From the NCBI GenBank assembly GCA_002473085.1, contig DKTP01000045.1:1808-21186 (forward strand): a stretch of DNA of 19,379 bases, read 5' to 3'. Position 1 is the stretch's first letter. Each line of letters starts with the position of its first letter. Position numbers and translations under genes: made by a program. This document shows positions 1 to 7,054 of the stretch, in pieces. The stretch is from Anaerolineales bacterium UBA7227 (lineage in GTDB: Bacteria; Chloroflexota; Anaerolineae; Anaerolineales; Villigracilaceae). The notes beneath the pieces were generated by a model, which was given only the letters and a program-made list of their open reading frames with translations, was not told where the DNA came from and ran no database searches.

Positions 1-1
1 C

Positions 2-658
2 GAGCCGATCCAGGGCGAAGCGGGGGCCATCATCCCGCCCGACGATTTCTGGCCGCGTATCCGCGCCGCGACGAAGAAGTACGGCGCGCTGCTCATCGCC
101 GACGAAGTGCAGACCGGCATGGGGCGGACGGGGAAGCTGTGGGGCGTGGAGCATTGGAACGTCGTCCCCGATATTATCTCCGTCGCCAAGTCCCTCGGCG
201 GGGGCGTGATGCCGGTCAGCGCGGTCTGCGCCACCGAGGAGATCTTCCAGCCGATGATGTACCCGAATCCGTTCATGCACACCACGACGACGGGCGGCGG
301 CGCGCTGGCTTGTTCGGCGGCGATCGCGGCGATCCACGTTACGCTGCGCGAAAAACTCTGGGAACAGGCCGCGCGGAAGGGCGATTATCTGATTCCAAAA
401 CTGGAGGAATTCGCCGCGAAATATCCGCAAATTTATGAGAAAATAACGGGTAGAGGCTTGCTGATTGGGATGCACTTCAAATCGCCGGAGATCGGATACC
501 AGGTGGCCGCGGGGCTGTTCAAGCGCGGCGTGCTGGTGGCCGGCACGCTGACCAGCGCGCAGACCATCCGCATCGAACCGCCGCTGGTCATCACGCAGGA
601 GCAGATGGATATTTTGCTGGACCGATTGGAGGACACGTTGAAGGCGGTCGCCGCGTAA
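2..658 (+). CDS. patA: Putrescine aminotransferase, C-terminal part (class III PLP aminotransferase)
   Basis: The 5' end lies outside the window; the visible frame is open from base 2 and gives about 218 residues. It is a class III, pyridoxal-phosphate-dependent aminotransferase. It starts inside the EPIQGEAG segment, then shows the IADEVQTGMGRTG cofactor-binding stretch and the Schiff-base lysine in SVAKSLGGG (codon 188-190). The continuation, with HTTTTGGGALAC, GYQVAAGLFKRGVLVAGTL and TIRIEPPL, matches from memory the E. coli putrescine aminotransferase PatA closely. PatA moves the amino group of putrescine to 2-oxoglutarate, giving 4-aminobutanal, the first step of putrescine breakdown. 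The next gene begins like a polyamine transporter ATPase, which suits this role. Ornithine aminotransferase is the main alternative, but the VLVAGTL and RIEPPL tail favours PatA. Confidence 0.85.
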   Translation, partial: EPIQGEAGAIIPPDDFWPRIRAATKKYGALLIADEVQTGMGRTGKLWGVEHWNVVPDIISVAKSLGGGVMPVSAVCATEEIFQPMMYPNPFMHTTTTGGGALACSAAIAAIHVTLREKLWEQAARKGDYLIPKLEEFAAKYPQIYEKITGRGLLIGMHFKSPEIGYQVAAGLFKRGVLVAGTLTSAQTIRIEPPLVITQEQMDILLDRLEDTLKAVAA

Positions 659-678
659 TTAGCCTGCTTCCCGCTTAT

Positions 679-717
679 TGCGAGTCGCCGCGGCGGCTGG
701 CCGCGCGGCGACTCGCA
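679..717. repeat. 14-bp perfect stem hairpin between patA and the ABC ATPase gene
   Basis: Inverted repeat TGCGAGTCGCCGCG (679-692) and its exact complement (704-717), with an 11-nt loop. It starts 20 nt after the patA stop and ends 32 nt before the next ATG. No T-tract follows, so a classical intrinsic terminator is not supported. It could instead stabilise the patA mRNA end or be a dispersed palindromic repeat. Confidence 0.6.
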
Positions 718-749
718 GCGACGTTCATTTTATTTCCCGGAGAAGATAG

Positions 750-1541
750 ATGACAGAGACAAGCGAATTTTCAGTCGAGCTGCGCGACGTGGTCAAGACC
801 TTCAAAACTCCCGAAGGCGCCCTGCTGAACGCGGTGGACCACGTAGATATGCAGATCAAACATGGGGAGTTCTTCTCGATGCTCGGTTCATCGGGATGCG
901 GCAAAACCACCTCGCTGCGGATGGTGGCCGGTTTTGAATGGCCGACGGAGGGGGAGGTCTACATCGAAGGCAAGGCGCAGGGACGCACGCCGCCGTTCCA
1001 GCGTCCCGTCAACACGGTGTTTCAGAGTTACGCGCTCTTCCAGCATATGACGATTTATCAGAACATCGCCTTCGGCCTCGAGATGGAAAAGGCGCCCGCG
1101 AACGAGATCAAGGAACGCGTCGGACGCGTGCTCGACATGGTGCAGCTGACCGGGATGGAGAAACGCTTCCCCAGGCAGCTTTCGGGCGGACAGCAGCAGC
1201 GCATGTTCATCGCCCGCGCCCTGGCGCAGCAGGCCGAGTTGATGCTGATGGACGAGCCGCTGACGGGACTCGACCTGCCCGCGCAGGAGGGGATTCTCAA
1301 CCTGCTCGATAAACTCCAAAAGCAAAACGTCACCGTGATGGTCGCCACGCACGACCTGGACCAGGCGGAAAAGCATTTCGACCGCGTGATGTTGCTGAAC
1401 CGTAAATTGATCGGCTTCGGCGCGTCGAAGGAAGTCCTGACGCCCGAACGGTTGATGCGAGCCTACGGCAACCGAATGAGACTGGTCGACGCGGACGGCA
1501 AATTGATGACGTTCGATGAGGATTGCTGCGGAGACGAATGA
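750..1541 (+). CDS. ABC transporter ATP-binding protein, apparent PotA / Mn-Zn-type hybrid
   Basis: A 263-residue cytoplasmic ABC ATPase with Walker A GSSGCGKT (residues 46-53), signature LSGGQ (144-148), Walker B LMLMDEP (164-170) and the switch histidine in ATHD (201). Start ATG is preceded by GGAGA (739-743). The first half is polyamine-transporter (PotA) type: GEFFSMLGSSGCGKTT, RPVNTVFQSYALFQHMT, NIAFGLEMEKAPANEI. From the signature on it changes to Mn/Zn-transporter type: FIARALAQQAELMLMDEP, TVMVATHDLDQAE, FDRVMLLNRKLIGFG, VLTPERLMRAYG and a Cys-Cys tail. It lacks the C-terminal TOBE region of PotA, which is usually about 370 residues. It overlaps the permease gene by 4 nt (ATGA), so it probably energises that permease, but the nucleotide-binding half could be borrowed. 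Family comparison is from memory. Confidence 0.85.
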   Translation: MTETSEFSVELRDVVKTFKTPEGALLNAVDHVDMQIKHGEFFSMLGSSGCGKTTSLRMVAGFEWPTEGEVYIEGKAQGRTPPFQRPVNTVFQSYALFQHMTIYQNIAFGLEMEKAPANEIKERVGRVLDMVQLTGMEKRFPRQLSGGQQQRMFIARALAQQAELMLMDEPLTGLDLPAQEGILNLLDKLQKQNVTVMVATHDLDQAEKHFDRVMLLNRKLIGFGASKEVLTPERLMRAYGNRMRLVDADGKLMTFDEDCCGDE

Positions 1542-2374
1542 CCTGGCTCATTGAACCCCTCTCTTATCCCTTCATGCTGCGCGGACTTGCCGCGGGGGTC
1601 CTCGTCGGAATCGTCTGCGCGGTGGTCGGGACCTACGTCGTCCTGCGCGGCATGGCCTTCTTCGGCGACGCGCTGGCACACACCGTCCTCCCTGGCGTGG
1701 CGCTGGGCTACCTCGTCAGCGGCGGGACGCGCGAACCGCTCTTCTGGTGGGCGCTGGGGACGGCCGTCCTCGCCTCGCTGGGCATCGGCGCCATCAGCAA
1801 AAACGCCCGCATCAAGGAAGACACCGCCATCGGCGTGGTCTTCGCGGGGATGTTCGCGCTCGGCATCGCCATCATCTCCACTGTCCGCTCCTACGCGGTG
1901 GACTTGAGTCATTTTCTCTTCGGCGACGTGCTGGGCGTGACCAACCGCGACCTAATCCTGACCCTCGTCTTCGGCGGGATCGTCCTCCTGCTCGTCTTCA
2001 TTTTCTACAAGGAATTCCTCACGCTCTCCTTCGACCCCGTCCTGGCCGCGACCCTCCGCATGCCTGTGGACCTGCTCAACAACCTCCTGCTGGCGATGAT
2101 CGCGGTGACCGTCGCCATCTCCATGCAGACGGTCGGCGTGGCGCTGATGGTCGCCATGCTGGTCACGCCCGCCGCCACCGCCTACCTGCTGACCCGCCGC
2201 CTGTGGACGATGATGCTGATCGCGGCCGTCATCGGCGCGGCATCCTCGGTCGTCGGCCTGTATCTCAGCTTTTACGTCAACATCGCCTCGGGCGCGGCCA
2301 TCGTCCTGACCGCGACCGCGATCTTCATCGTTGTCTTTCTCTTCAACCCGCGGCAGGGAATGTTGAGGAAGTAG
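1538..2374 (+). CDS. Metal (Mn/Zn-type) ABC transporter permease, ABC-3 family
   Basis: A 278-residue inner-membrane protein with about eight hydrophobic segments. Family motifs of ABC-3 permeases (MntC/ZnuB/PsaC group) are clear: VVLRGMAFFGDALAHTVLPGVALGYL near residue 35-60, EDTAIGVVFAGMFALGI near 95-111, and MQTVGVALMVAMLVTPAATAYLL in the last third. It would form the membrane channel for manganese, zinc or iron import. I chose the ATG at 1538, which overlaps the ATPase stop as ATGA and has GGAG just upstream; a TTG five codons earlier is also in frame but less likely. No substrate-binding protein gene is seen next to it, although this family needs one. Which metal is carried cannot be told from the sequence. 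Confidence 0.9.
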   Translation: MTWLIEPLSYPFMLRGLAAGVLVGIVCAVVGTYVVLRGMAFFGDALAHTVLPGVALGYLVSGGTREPLFWWALGTAVLASLGIGAISKNARIKEDTAIGVVFAGMFALGIAIISTVRSYAVDLSHFLFGDVLGVTNRDLILTLVFGGIVLLLVFIFYKEFLTLSFDPVLAATLRMPVDLLNNLLLAMIAVTVAISMQTVGVALMVAMLVTPAATAYLLTRRLWTMMLIAAVIGAASSVVGLYLSFYVNIASGAAIVLTATAIFIVVFLFNPRQGMLRK

Positions 2375-2379
2375 ACGCT

Positions 2380-2544
2380 TTAATCCCCCGCGTAGACGAC
2401 CAGCGGTTTCAGGCTGATCTGCGCGTCTGCGAGGAAAGATTTAACGCCTGACGACGCGCCCCGCGCACATTGCGACAAGTTGTCAATCCGATTGGCAATT
2501 TGTCGGGCATCTTTTCTCGTTCTGAAAACGACGGCAGATGCCAA
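2380..2544 (-). pseudogene. Possible small ORF or 3' remnant of a lost gene
   Basis: On the minus strand a frame is open from an in-frame TAG at 2575-2577 to a TAA at 2380-2382. The only plausible start is a TTG at 2544 (54 codons) and it lacks a good ribosome-binding site. The last 20 or so codons, ending LADAQISLKPLVVYAGD, use GC-rich codons like real genes here and end 5 nt from the converging permease stop. I do not recognise the protein. It may be the tail of a truncated gene, a small protein, or chance. Confidence 0.2.
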
Positions 2545-2576
2545 GCGGACACCTGTACCGACCGCAGGTGTCCGCT
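2544..2576. repeat. 12-bp perfect stem hairpin (palindromic repeat)
   Basis: AGCGGACACCTG (2544-2555), 9-nt loop, exact complement (2565-2576). It lies about 70 nt downstream of the minus-strand ATPase gene. There is no T-run, so it is more like a dispersed palindromic element than a terminator. A terminator-like role for the minus gene cannot be excluded. Confidence 0.6.
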
Positions 2577-2645
2577 AACTGCTTGTTCACACCGAGGGCT
2601 TTCGGCTTGTCCGCGATGGAGGGTTTGGGAGAGGACACGGGAAAT

Positions 2646-3785
2646 TTATTGAACCTGCCTGATTTCATCCAGAAAATTGTTTTTGTCTATCGTTTTCAAA
2701 GCATGTGGAAGCGGAAAGACAGGCGTCGGTTTTTGGGATTCGTATTTGATCTCGAAGCATTGATACTCTTTGTCGTAATTTTCCAGAACCATGTCCACTT
2801 CCTTGCCGCCATATTCGCGATAAAAATACGCGCTCATGGGCAGGCGCTGAATCCTTCTCCGCTTTTCCAATTCAGAGACAATGAAATTCTCGAAGACGCC
2901 GCCTTTGTCGGGGCGCAGGTCGGGACGGCGGAAGTCCTTGACCAGCGCGTTGCGAATCCCAAGATCGTAGAAATACAATTTCCTGTTTTCCGAGACTGCC
3001 CTGCGGAGGTTGGTCTTGAACGAGGGCAGGGGAATCAGGACATAGTTCCTGACGAAGATTTCGATGTAATTCGAAACGGTGCCGACGTTTGCCATCAGCG
3101 ACGAGGCGATCTCGCGTAGGGATACTTCCTGCCCGATCTGCAGGGCGATCTTGGTCAGGATGTCTTTGGCAAGTTTCAGGTTTTTAAGATCATAGAGGGA
3201 AACGATGTCTTTCAGGATGTAACTCTCAACGATGTTTTCCAGCAGGCTGGTTTTGTCTTTTGTCCCTTCCGAGGCGGTAAAGACCTCGGGGTAGGAGCCG
3301 AAGACGAGGACTTCCTCCCTCAATCGATTCACAAAGTCCGCCTGCTCGTACGTCTTGTGAGGCGTGTTGGCGCTGATCTCCTCCACGGAAAAGGGCAGGC
3401 AGAACAATTCCTGATACCGACCCGCGAGGCTGTCGAAATCCTGTCCCTTCTTTCGCAACTCACTGGAACCCGTGGCGATGATCTTGACGTTGTATTCGTC
3501 GTGCAAAAGTTTCAGCGGTACGGTGGATTCGGGAAAACTTTGCACTTCGTCAATCAGGATGAGAGGGTGATTTCTGGCGAGTTCCTCCAGAACGTCCCTT
3601 CGGGGCTGAAACCCTTCCCTGTCCGAGAGAAAGTCAAAATTGAAGATGCGCGCATTCCGCTCCGCGCTGATCTTTGCCAGCAGGGTGGATTTTCCCGAAC
3701 GGCGCGGCCCCCAGATGAAGAGAACCTTGCGCGAATCTCCGCTCAGGTATTCCTGAATATCCTTTTCGATGCTTCGGGTGAACAT
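2646..3785 (-). CDS. AAA+ ATP-binding protein with DUF4143 domain
   Basis: A 379-residue protein of the AAA_14/DUF4143 family. The N-terminal part is a P-loop ATPase: Walker A GPRRSGKST (residues 26-34), Walker B LILIDEVQ (about 75-82), and sensor-like IIATGSS (about 104-110). The middle (about 190-270) looks like a winged-helix region. The C-terminal DUF4143 part ends with a PD-(D/E)XK-like pattern: EVDMVLE followed by CFEIKY. The cellular role of this widespread family is not known; many members look like mobile or defence-related accessory genes. It stands alone, converging on the permease gene, and its A+T-rich upstream region differs from its surroundings. A consensus TATAAT sits only 6 nt before the ATG, implying a leaderless mRNA. 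Confidence 0.9.
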   Translation of the reverse strand: MFTRSIEKDIQEYLSGDSRKVLFIWGPRRSGKSTLLAKISAERNARIFNFDFLSDREGFQPRRDVLEELARNHPLILIDEVQSFPESTVPLKLLHDEYNVKIIATGSSELRKKGQDFDSLAGRYQELFCLPFSVEEISANTPHKTYEQADFVNRLREEVLVFGSYPEVFTASEGTKDKTSLLENIVESYILKDIVSLYDLKNLKLAKDILTKIALQIGQEVSLREIASSLMANVGTVSNYIEIFVRNYVLIPLPSFKTNLRRAVSENRKLYFYDLGIRNALVKDFRRPDLRPDKGGVFENFIVSELEKRRRIQRLPMSAYFYREYGGKEVDMVLENYDKEYQCFEIKYESQKPTPVFPLPHALKTIDKNNFLDEIRQVQ

Positions 3786-3791
3786 GATGGC

Positions 3792-3797
3792 ATTATA
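3792..3797 (-). promoter_or_regulatory. -10 box of a nearly leaderless promoter for the AAA+/DUF4143 gene
   Basis: Perfect TATAAT on the minus strand, 6 nt upstream of the ATG (3785), so transcription should start at or next to the start codon. A weak -35 candidate, TATACA, lies about 17-18 nt upstream. No Shine-Dalgarno sequence is present, which agrees with a leaderless message. Confidence 0.55.
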
Positions 3798-3806
3798 TCA
3801 GATTAG

Positions 3807-3850
3807 CAGTAAATTGTATAACGCCATTGTACAGAATGACAGTAATTTGT
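3807..3850. repeat. Paired 11-bp direct repeats CAGTAAWTTGT
   Basis: CAGTAAATTGT (3807-3817) and CAGTAATTTGT (3840-3850) start 33 bp apart, about three helical turns, and flank CATTGTACAGAATG, an imperfect palindrome. They overlap the -35 area of the minus-strand ATPase promoter. The arrangement suggests a possible operator, but no protein is known to bind it. Confidence 0.3.
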
Positions 3851-4004
3851 CTGGTAGCGCCTTCCAGTTTGCCCGTTTTATGAGCCTATATGATGGGAAT
3901 GCGGCAGATGCTGAACTTGACAAAACTACAGGTGTGGCTTAAGCGAATGAATGCGTCTATCTGTCGACTTGAAATTCTTCCCGCTCAAAATGGAAGAACC
4001 AGGC

Positions 4005-4032
4005 TTCGGAAGTCTTTGTTTCGTGCTACACT
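4005..4032 (+). promoter_or_regulatory. Candidate promoter for the S1P-lyase-like gene
   Basis: Extended -10 TGCTACACT (TACACT 4027-4032 with TG at -15/-14) and weak -35 TTCGGA (4005-4010), spacing 16. It would start transcription about 20 nt before the GTG, leaving just enough leader for the strong AAAGGAGG site. Confidence 0.4.
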
Positions 4033-4041
4033 TAACCCGCC

Positions 4042-4049
4042 AAAGGAGG
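4042..4049 (+). promoter_or_regulatory. Strong ribosome-binding site that fixes the GTG start at 4058
   Basis: AAAGGAGG at 4042-4049 lies 8 nt before the in-frame GTG at 4058. The same frame is open to an ATG at 3890, but the extra 56 codons do not resemble the family and lack such a site. Confidence 0.8.
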
Positions 4050-4057
4050 GCGCTCCT

Positions 4058-5509
4058 GTGTCAAGTTTGCCGTTTCCCAAACGCGGACTCCCCCGCGACG
4101 AGGTCCTCGCGTCCATGCGCGCGGCGCGCGACCGCGACGTGCAATGGCAGCGCGGGCGCGTCTTTGGGCTGGTCTATCATGTCAACGAAGAAATAGACGA
4201 ACTGCTCAAAGAGGCCTCGAACCTGTTCTTCTCCGAAAACGGACTCAACCCCACCGCCTTTCCCAGCCTGCGAAAGTTCGAGACCGAGATCGTAGCGATG
4301 ACCGCCTCCCTGCTCGGCGGCGACGCGTCCATTGCGGGCAACGTCACCTCCGGCGGGACGGAGAGCCTGCTGTGCGCGGTCAAGACGGCGCGCGATTGGG
4401 CGCGGGTCAATCGTCCCGACGTGAGCGCGCCAGAAATCCTGATGCCCGTCACGGCGCATCCCGCGTTCGAAAAAGGCGCGGAATACTTCGGTTTGCGCGT
4501 GATGAAGACTCCCGTCCGCGCCGATTTCCGCGCCGACGTGGAAGCGACGCGCGCCGCGATCACGCCGAACACGATTCTGATGATCGGCTCCGCGCCCTCG
4601 TATCCGCACGGCGTAGTGGACCCGATCCGCGAGCTCGCCGCGCTCGCGCAGGAACGCGGCATTCTCTTCCACGTTGACGCGTGCGTGGGCGGCTTCGTCC
4701 TGCCGTTCGTGAAAAAACTCGGCTATGAAATTCCCGATTTCGATTTCTCCGTCGCGGGCGTCACCTCCATCTCAGCGGACTTGCACAAATACGGCTACGC
4801 GGCGAAGGGCGCGTCGGTCATCCTCTACAAGAGCGCGGCTTTGCGGCGGCATCAGATGTTCGTCTCGACCGACTGGCCGGGCGGCATCTATCCCTCGCCG
4901 ACGATGGCGGGCACGCGTCCCGCGGGACCGATCGCGGCGGCGTGGGCGATCCTGAATTTCCTCGGCGAGGAGGGTTATCTCGAACTCAACCGGCAGGTGA
5001 TGGAGACGGTGAAATATTTACAGGCAGGCATCCGCGCCATCCCTGGCTTGAAGATTCTCAGCGACCCTGAAATGAGCGTGTTCGCCATCGCGTCCGATTT
5101 GCTGGACGTGTATCAGCTCGCGGACGAACTCTCGTTGCGCGGCTGGCACCTCGACCGGCAACAATTCCCCGCCAGCCTGCACATGACGGTCAACTTCGTC
5201 CACACGGAGGCGGCGGACGAGTTTCTGCGCGACCTCGCGGCGTGCGTGGACTCCGTCCGCAGGCCGACGCTCCAGAAAACCGCGACCCGCCTCCTCGTTC
5301 AGGCCGCGAACGCGCTGGCGAGAATCCTGCCCGAGGCGTGGGTGAGTCGTCTGATGTCGAGGGCATCCGCATTATTGGGCGGCGGAGGCGGCGGACTTCC
5401 AAGTCGCATGGCGCCGATGTATGGATTAATTGGCTCGCTCCCAAATCGAGGGGATTTGAAGGAATTGGTGTTAGACCTGTTAGATTCGATGACGCGTCTA
5501 AATCAGTGA
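4058..5509 (+). CDS. Sphingosine-1-phosphate lyase-like PLP-dependent enzyme
   Basis: A 483-residue fold-type I PLP enzyme of the group II decarboxylase / sphingosine-1-phosphate lyase branch. Key features: SGGTES (98-103) near the cofactor phosphate, HVDAC (205-209) whose Asp contacts the pyridine nitrogen, and the Schiff-base Lys244 in SADLHKYGYAAKG. The following stretch TDWPGGIYPSPTMAGTRPAG is strikingly like the eukaryotic lyase. It has no N-terminal membrane anchor, unlike the roughly 570-residue animal enzyme. The known reaction splits sphingoid-base phosphates into a fatty aldehyde and phosphoethanolamine; whether this host has such lipids is not shown here, so a related amino acid decarboxylase role is possible. 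The GTG start rests on the strong ribosome-binding site. The MFS gene follows 54 nt later on the same strand. Confidence 0.85.
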   Translation: MSSLPFPKRGLPRDEVLASMRAARDRDVQWQRGRVFGLVYHVNEEIDELLKEASNLFFSENGLNPTAFPSLRKFETEIVAMTASLLGGDASIAGNVTSGGTESLLCAVKTARDWARVNRPDVSAPEILMPVTAHPAFEKGAEYFGLRVMKTPVRADFRADVEATRAAITPNTILMIGSAPSYPHGVVDPIRELAALAQERGILFHVDACVGGFVLPFVKKLGYEIPDFDFSVAGVTSISADLHKYGYAAKGASVILYKSAALRRHQMFVSTDWPGGIYPSPTMAGTRPAGPIAAAWAILNFLGEEGYLELNRQVMETVKYLQAGIRAIPGLKILSDPEMSVFAIASDLLDVYQLADELSLRGWHLDRQQFPASLHMTVNFVHTEAADEFLRDLAACVDSVRRPTLQKTATRLLVQAANALARILPEAWVSRLMSRASALLGGGGGGLPSRMAPMYGLIGSLPNRGDLKELVLDLLDSMTRLNQ

Positions 5510-5563
5510 GCAGTGATCAGTCATCGGTCTACTTGAAACCTGGAACGTGAAACCGAGGTATTT

Positions 5564-7009
5564 ATGACCGACGCGCAACCGCTCAAGAAAAAATATCTTT
5601 CGTTCTGGACGAAACTCGCCTACGGCACAGGCGACTGGGGCACGGCTGGGTACGGGACCCTGCGCCAGATTTTCTACGCCATCTTCCTGACGGACGTGGT
5701 CGGGCTGGAGCCGCGGCTGGCTTCGGTGGCGGCGCTGGTTGGAATCATCTGGGACGCGATCAACGATCCGCTGGTGGGCATGTTGAGCGACCGCGTCCGC
5801 ACGCGCTGGGGACGGCGGCGCCCGTTCCTGCTGTTTTTTTCCATCCCCTACGGCGCGACCTTTTTGCTGCTGTGGTACGCGCCGCCTTTTGAAGGCCAGA
5901 TCGCAAAAGCCGTCTTCATCACGCTGGCTTTCATGATCTCCGATACGATGGAGACGCTGGTCGCCGTCCCGTTCGCCGCGCTGACGCCCGAACTGACTCC
6001 CGATTACGACGAGCGCACCTCGCTGACGGGCTTCCGCATGTTCTTCAACCTCGCCATCTCGCTGGTCACCGCGGTGGCCGCGCCCGAAATCCTCGACGCG
6101 GCTTTGGGCGCAGGCATGACCCAGCAGCAGGGTTATCTCATCGTCGCGGCCATCTTCGGCGGGCTGGCGACCATTCCGTTCCTGCTGATCTTCTTCGTGA
6201 TCCGCGAGAATCAACTGACTCCCGAACAGGAACAGGAAGTCTCGTTCATCGAAACCGTCCGCACCGCGTGGGCGAATATCCCGTTCCGTTTCGCGACCGC
6301 CGTTTACATGCTGAACTGGATCACCTTCGACCTCGTTGCCCTCGTCCTGCCGTTCTATCTCCTGTATTGGATCGCGCGCGGCGACCTGCTGGCGCGGGCG
6401 AGCGTCTTCGGCGTGAGTCTCTCCATCGAGTCGGCGGTCTTCGCCGTCCTGCTCGTCACGGCGGTGGCGTTCCTGCCGCTGTGGGTGTGGGTCTCGAATC
6501 GATTCAGCAAGCAGATCGCCTATATGATGGGGATGATCTTCTGGGCGGTCGTCCAACTCGTCATCTTTTCGATCCAGCCTGGACAAGTGAGCCTGGTGCT
6601 CCTCATGAGTTTCTTCGCGGGCATCAGCGTCTCCTCCGCCCACCTGCTCCCCGACTCGCTCTTCCCCGACGTGATTGAATGGGATGAACTGAAGACGCGC
6701 CGCCGCTCTGAGGGGATTTACTACGGCGTCAAGAACTTCGTCCGCAAATTGACGGGCGCGCTGGCGATCTTCATCGGCTTGCAGACGCTCGGCTGGTTCG
6801 GCTATCAGACGCCTCCCGAAGGCGCGACCTCGTTCATGCAGCCCGATTCGGCGTTAATGGCGATCCGCATCTTAATCGGACCTTTCGGCGCGGTCCTGTT
6901 ATTCTCCGCCGTCGCCATGGCCTGGTTCTATCCGCTGACGCGCGATAAGCACGCCAAGATACGGAGATTGCTGGGGAGGCGAAAGGGTCGCGAAGCCGTG
7001 AGCGAGTGA
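5564..7009 (+). CDS. GPH-family (MelB-like) MFS sugar/cation symporter
   Basis: A 481-residue inner-membrane transporter with about 12 hydrophobic segments. It carries the glycoside-pentoside-hexuronide signature: DAINDPLVGMLSDR followed by RWGRRRPFLL (about residues 65-90), then VPFAALTPELTPDYDERT (about 130-147) and the C-terminal FPDVIEWDELKTRRRSEG. Members move sugars or related solutes with Na+ or H+. ATG 5564 has GAGG 6 nt upstream. It is co-directional with the PLP lyase-like gene 54 nt upstream and could share its transcript. The next feature is a strong terminator 5 nt after the stop. The substrate cannot be told from the sequence. Confidence 0.9.
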   Translation: MTDAQPLKKKYLSFWTKLAYGTGDWGTAGYGTLRQIFYAIFLTDVVGLEPRLASVAALVGIIWDAINDPLVGMLSDRVRTRWGRRRPFLLFFSIPYGATFLLLWYAPPFEGQIAKAVFITLAFMISDTMETLVAVPFAALTPELTPDYDERTSLTGFRMFFNLAISLVTAVAAPEILDAALGAGMTQQQGYLIVAAIFGGLATIPFLLIFFVIRENQLTPEQEQEVSFIETVRTAWANIPFRFATAVYMLNWITFDLVALVLPFYLLYWIARGDLLARASVFGVSLSIESAVFAVLLVTAVAFLPLWVWVSNRFSKQIAYMMGMIFWAVVQLVIFSIQPGQVSLVLLMSFFAGISVSSAHLLPDSLFPDVIEWDELKTRRRSEGIYYGVKNFVRKLTGALAIFIGLQTLGWFGYQTPPEGATSFMQPDSALMAIRILIGPFGAVLLFSAVAMAWFYPLTRDKHAKIRRLLGRRKGREAVSE

Positions 7010-7013
7010 CTTG

Positions 7014-7048
7014 AAAAAACGTCCGCCCGTGAGGGCGGACGTTTTTTT
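7014..7048. terminator. Strong bidirectional intrinsic terminator
   Basis: Perfect 15-bp stem AAAAAACGTCCGCCC (7014-7028) with GTGA loop and complementary arm (7033-7047), followed by T on the plus strand and, by symmetry, a T-run on the minus strand. It lies between the converging MFS gene (stop 7009) and the minus-strand small gene (stop 7055) and can end both transcripts. Confidence 0.92.
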
Positions 7049-7054
7049 GATCCA

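Larger units (their letters stand above)
2375..2645. other. Intergenic region with palindromes and a possible gene remnant
   Basis: No convincing complete gene. It holds a small palindrome GACAAGTTGTC (2474-2484) running into an imperfect 19-nt palindrome (2480-2498, 8 of 9 pairs), a 12-bp perfect hairpin (2544-2576), and a minus-strand frame that is open without a clear start. G+C is lower than in neighbouring genes. This is the space between two converging genes. Confidence 0.6.

Noticed and set aside
679..717. Intrinsic terminator after patA
   Set aside because: The stem is perfect but no T-tract follows, so it is listed as a hairpin only.
3917..3945. Perfect TTGACA at 3917-3922 as a promoter -35 box
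   Set aside because: The sequence 17 nt downstream (TAAGCG) is a poor -10 box, so the extended -10 at 4027 is preferred.
3890..4057. 56-codon N-terminal extension of the S1P-lyase-like gene
   Set aside because: No ribosome-binding site at 3890, sequence unlike the family, and a strong AAAGGAGG precedes the GTG at 4058.
5516..5560. Short repeated words (CAGTGA/CAGTCA, TGAAACC) before the MFS gene
   Set aside because: Suggestive of a decayed simple repeat, and GAAACCTGG also occurs in the 11001 palindrome, but the copies are too short and diverged to call.
5498..6643. 381-codon minus-strand open frame opposite the MFS gene
   Set aside because: Antisense shadow of a gene with clear transporter motifs; very low-complexity charged product.
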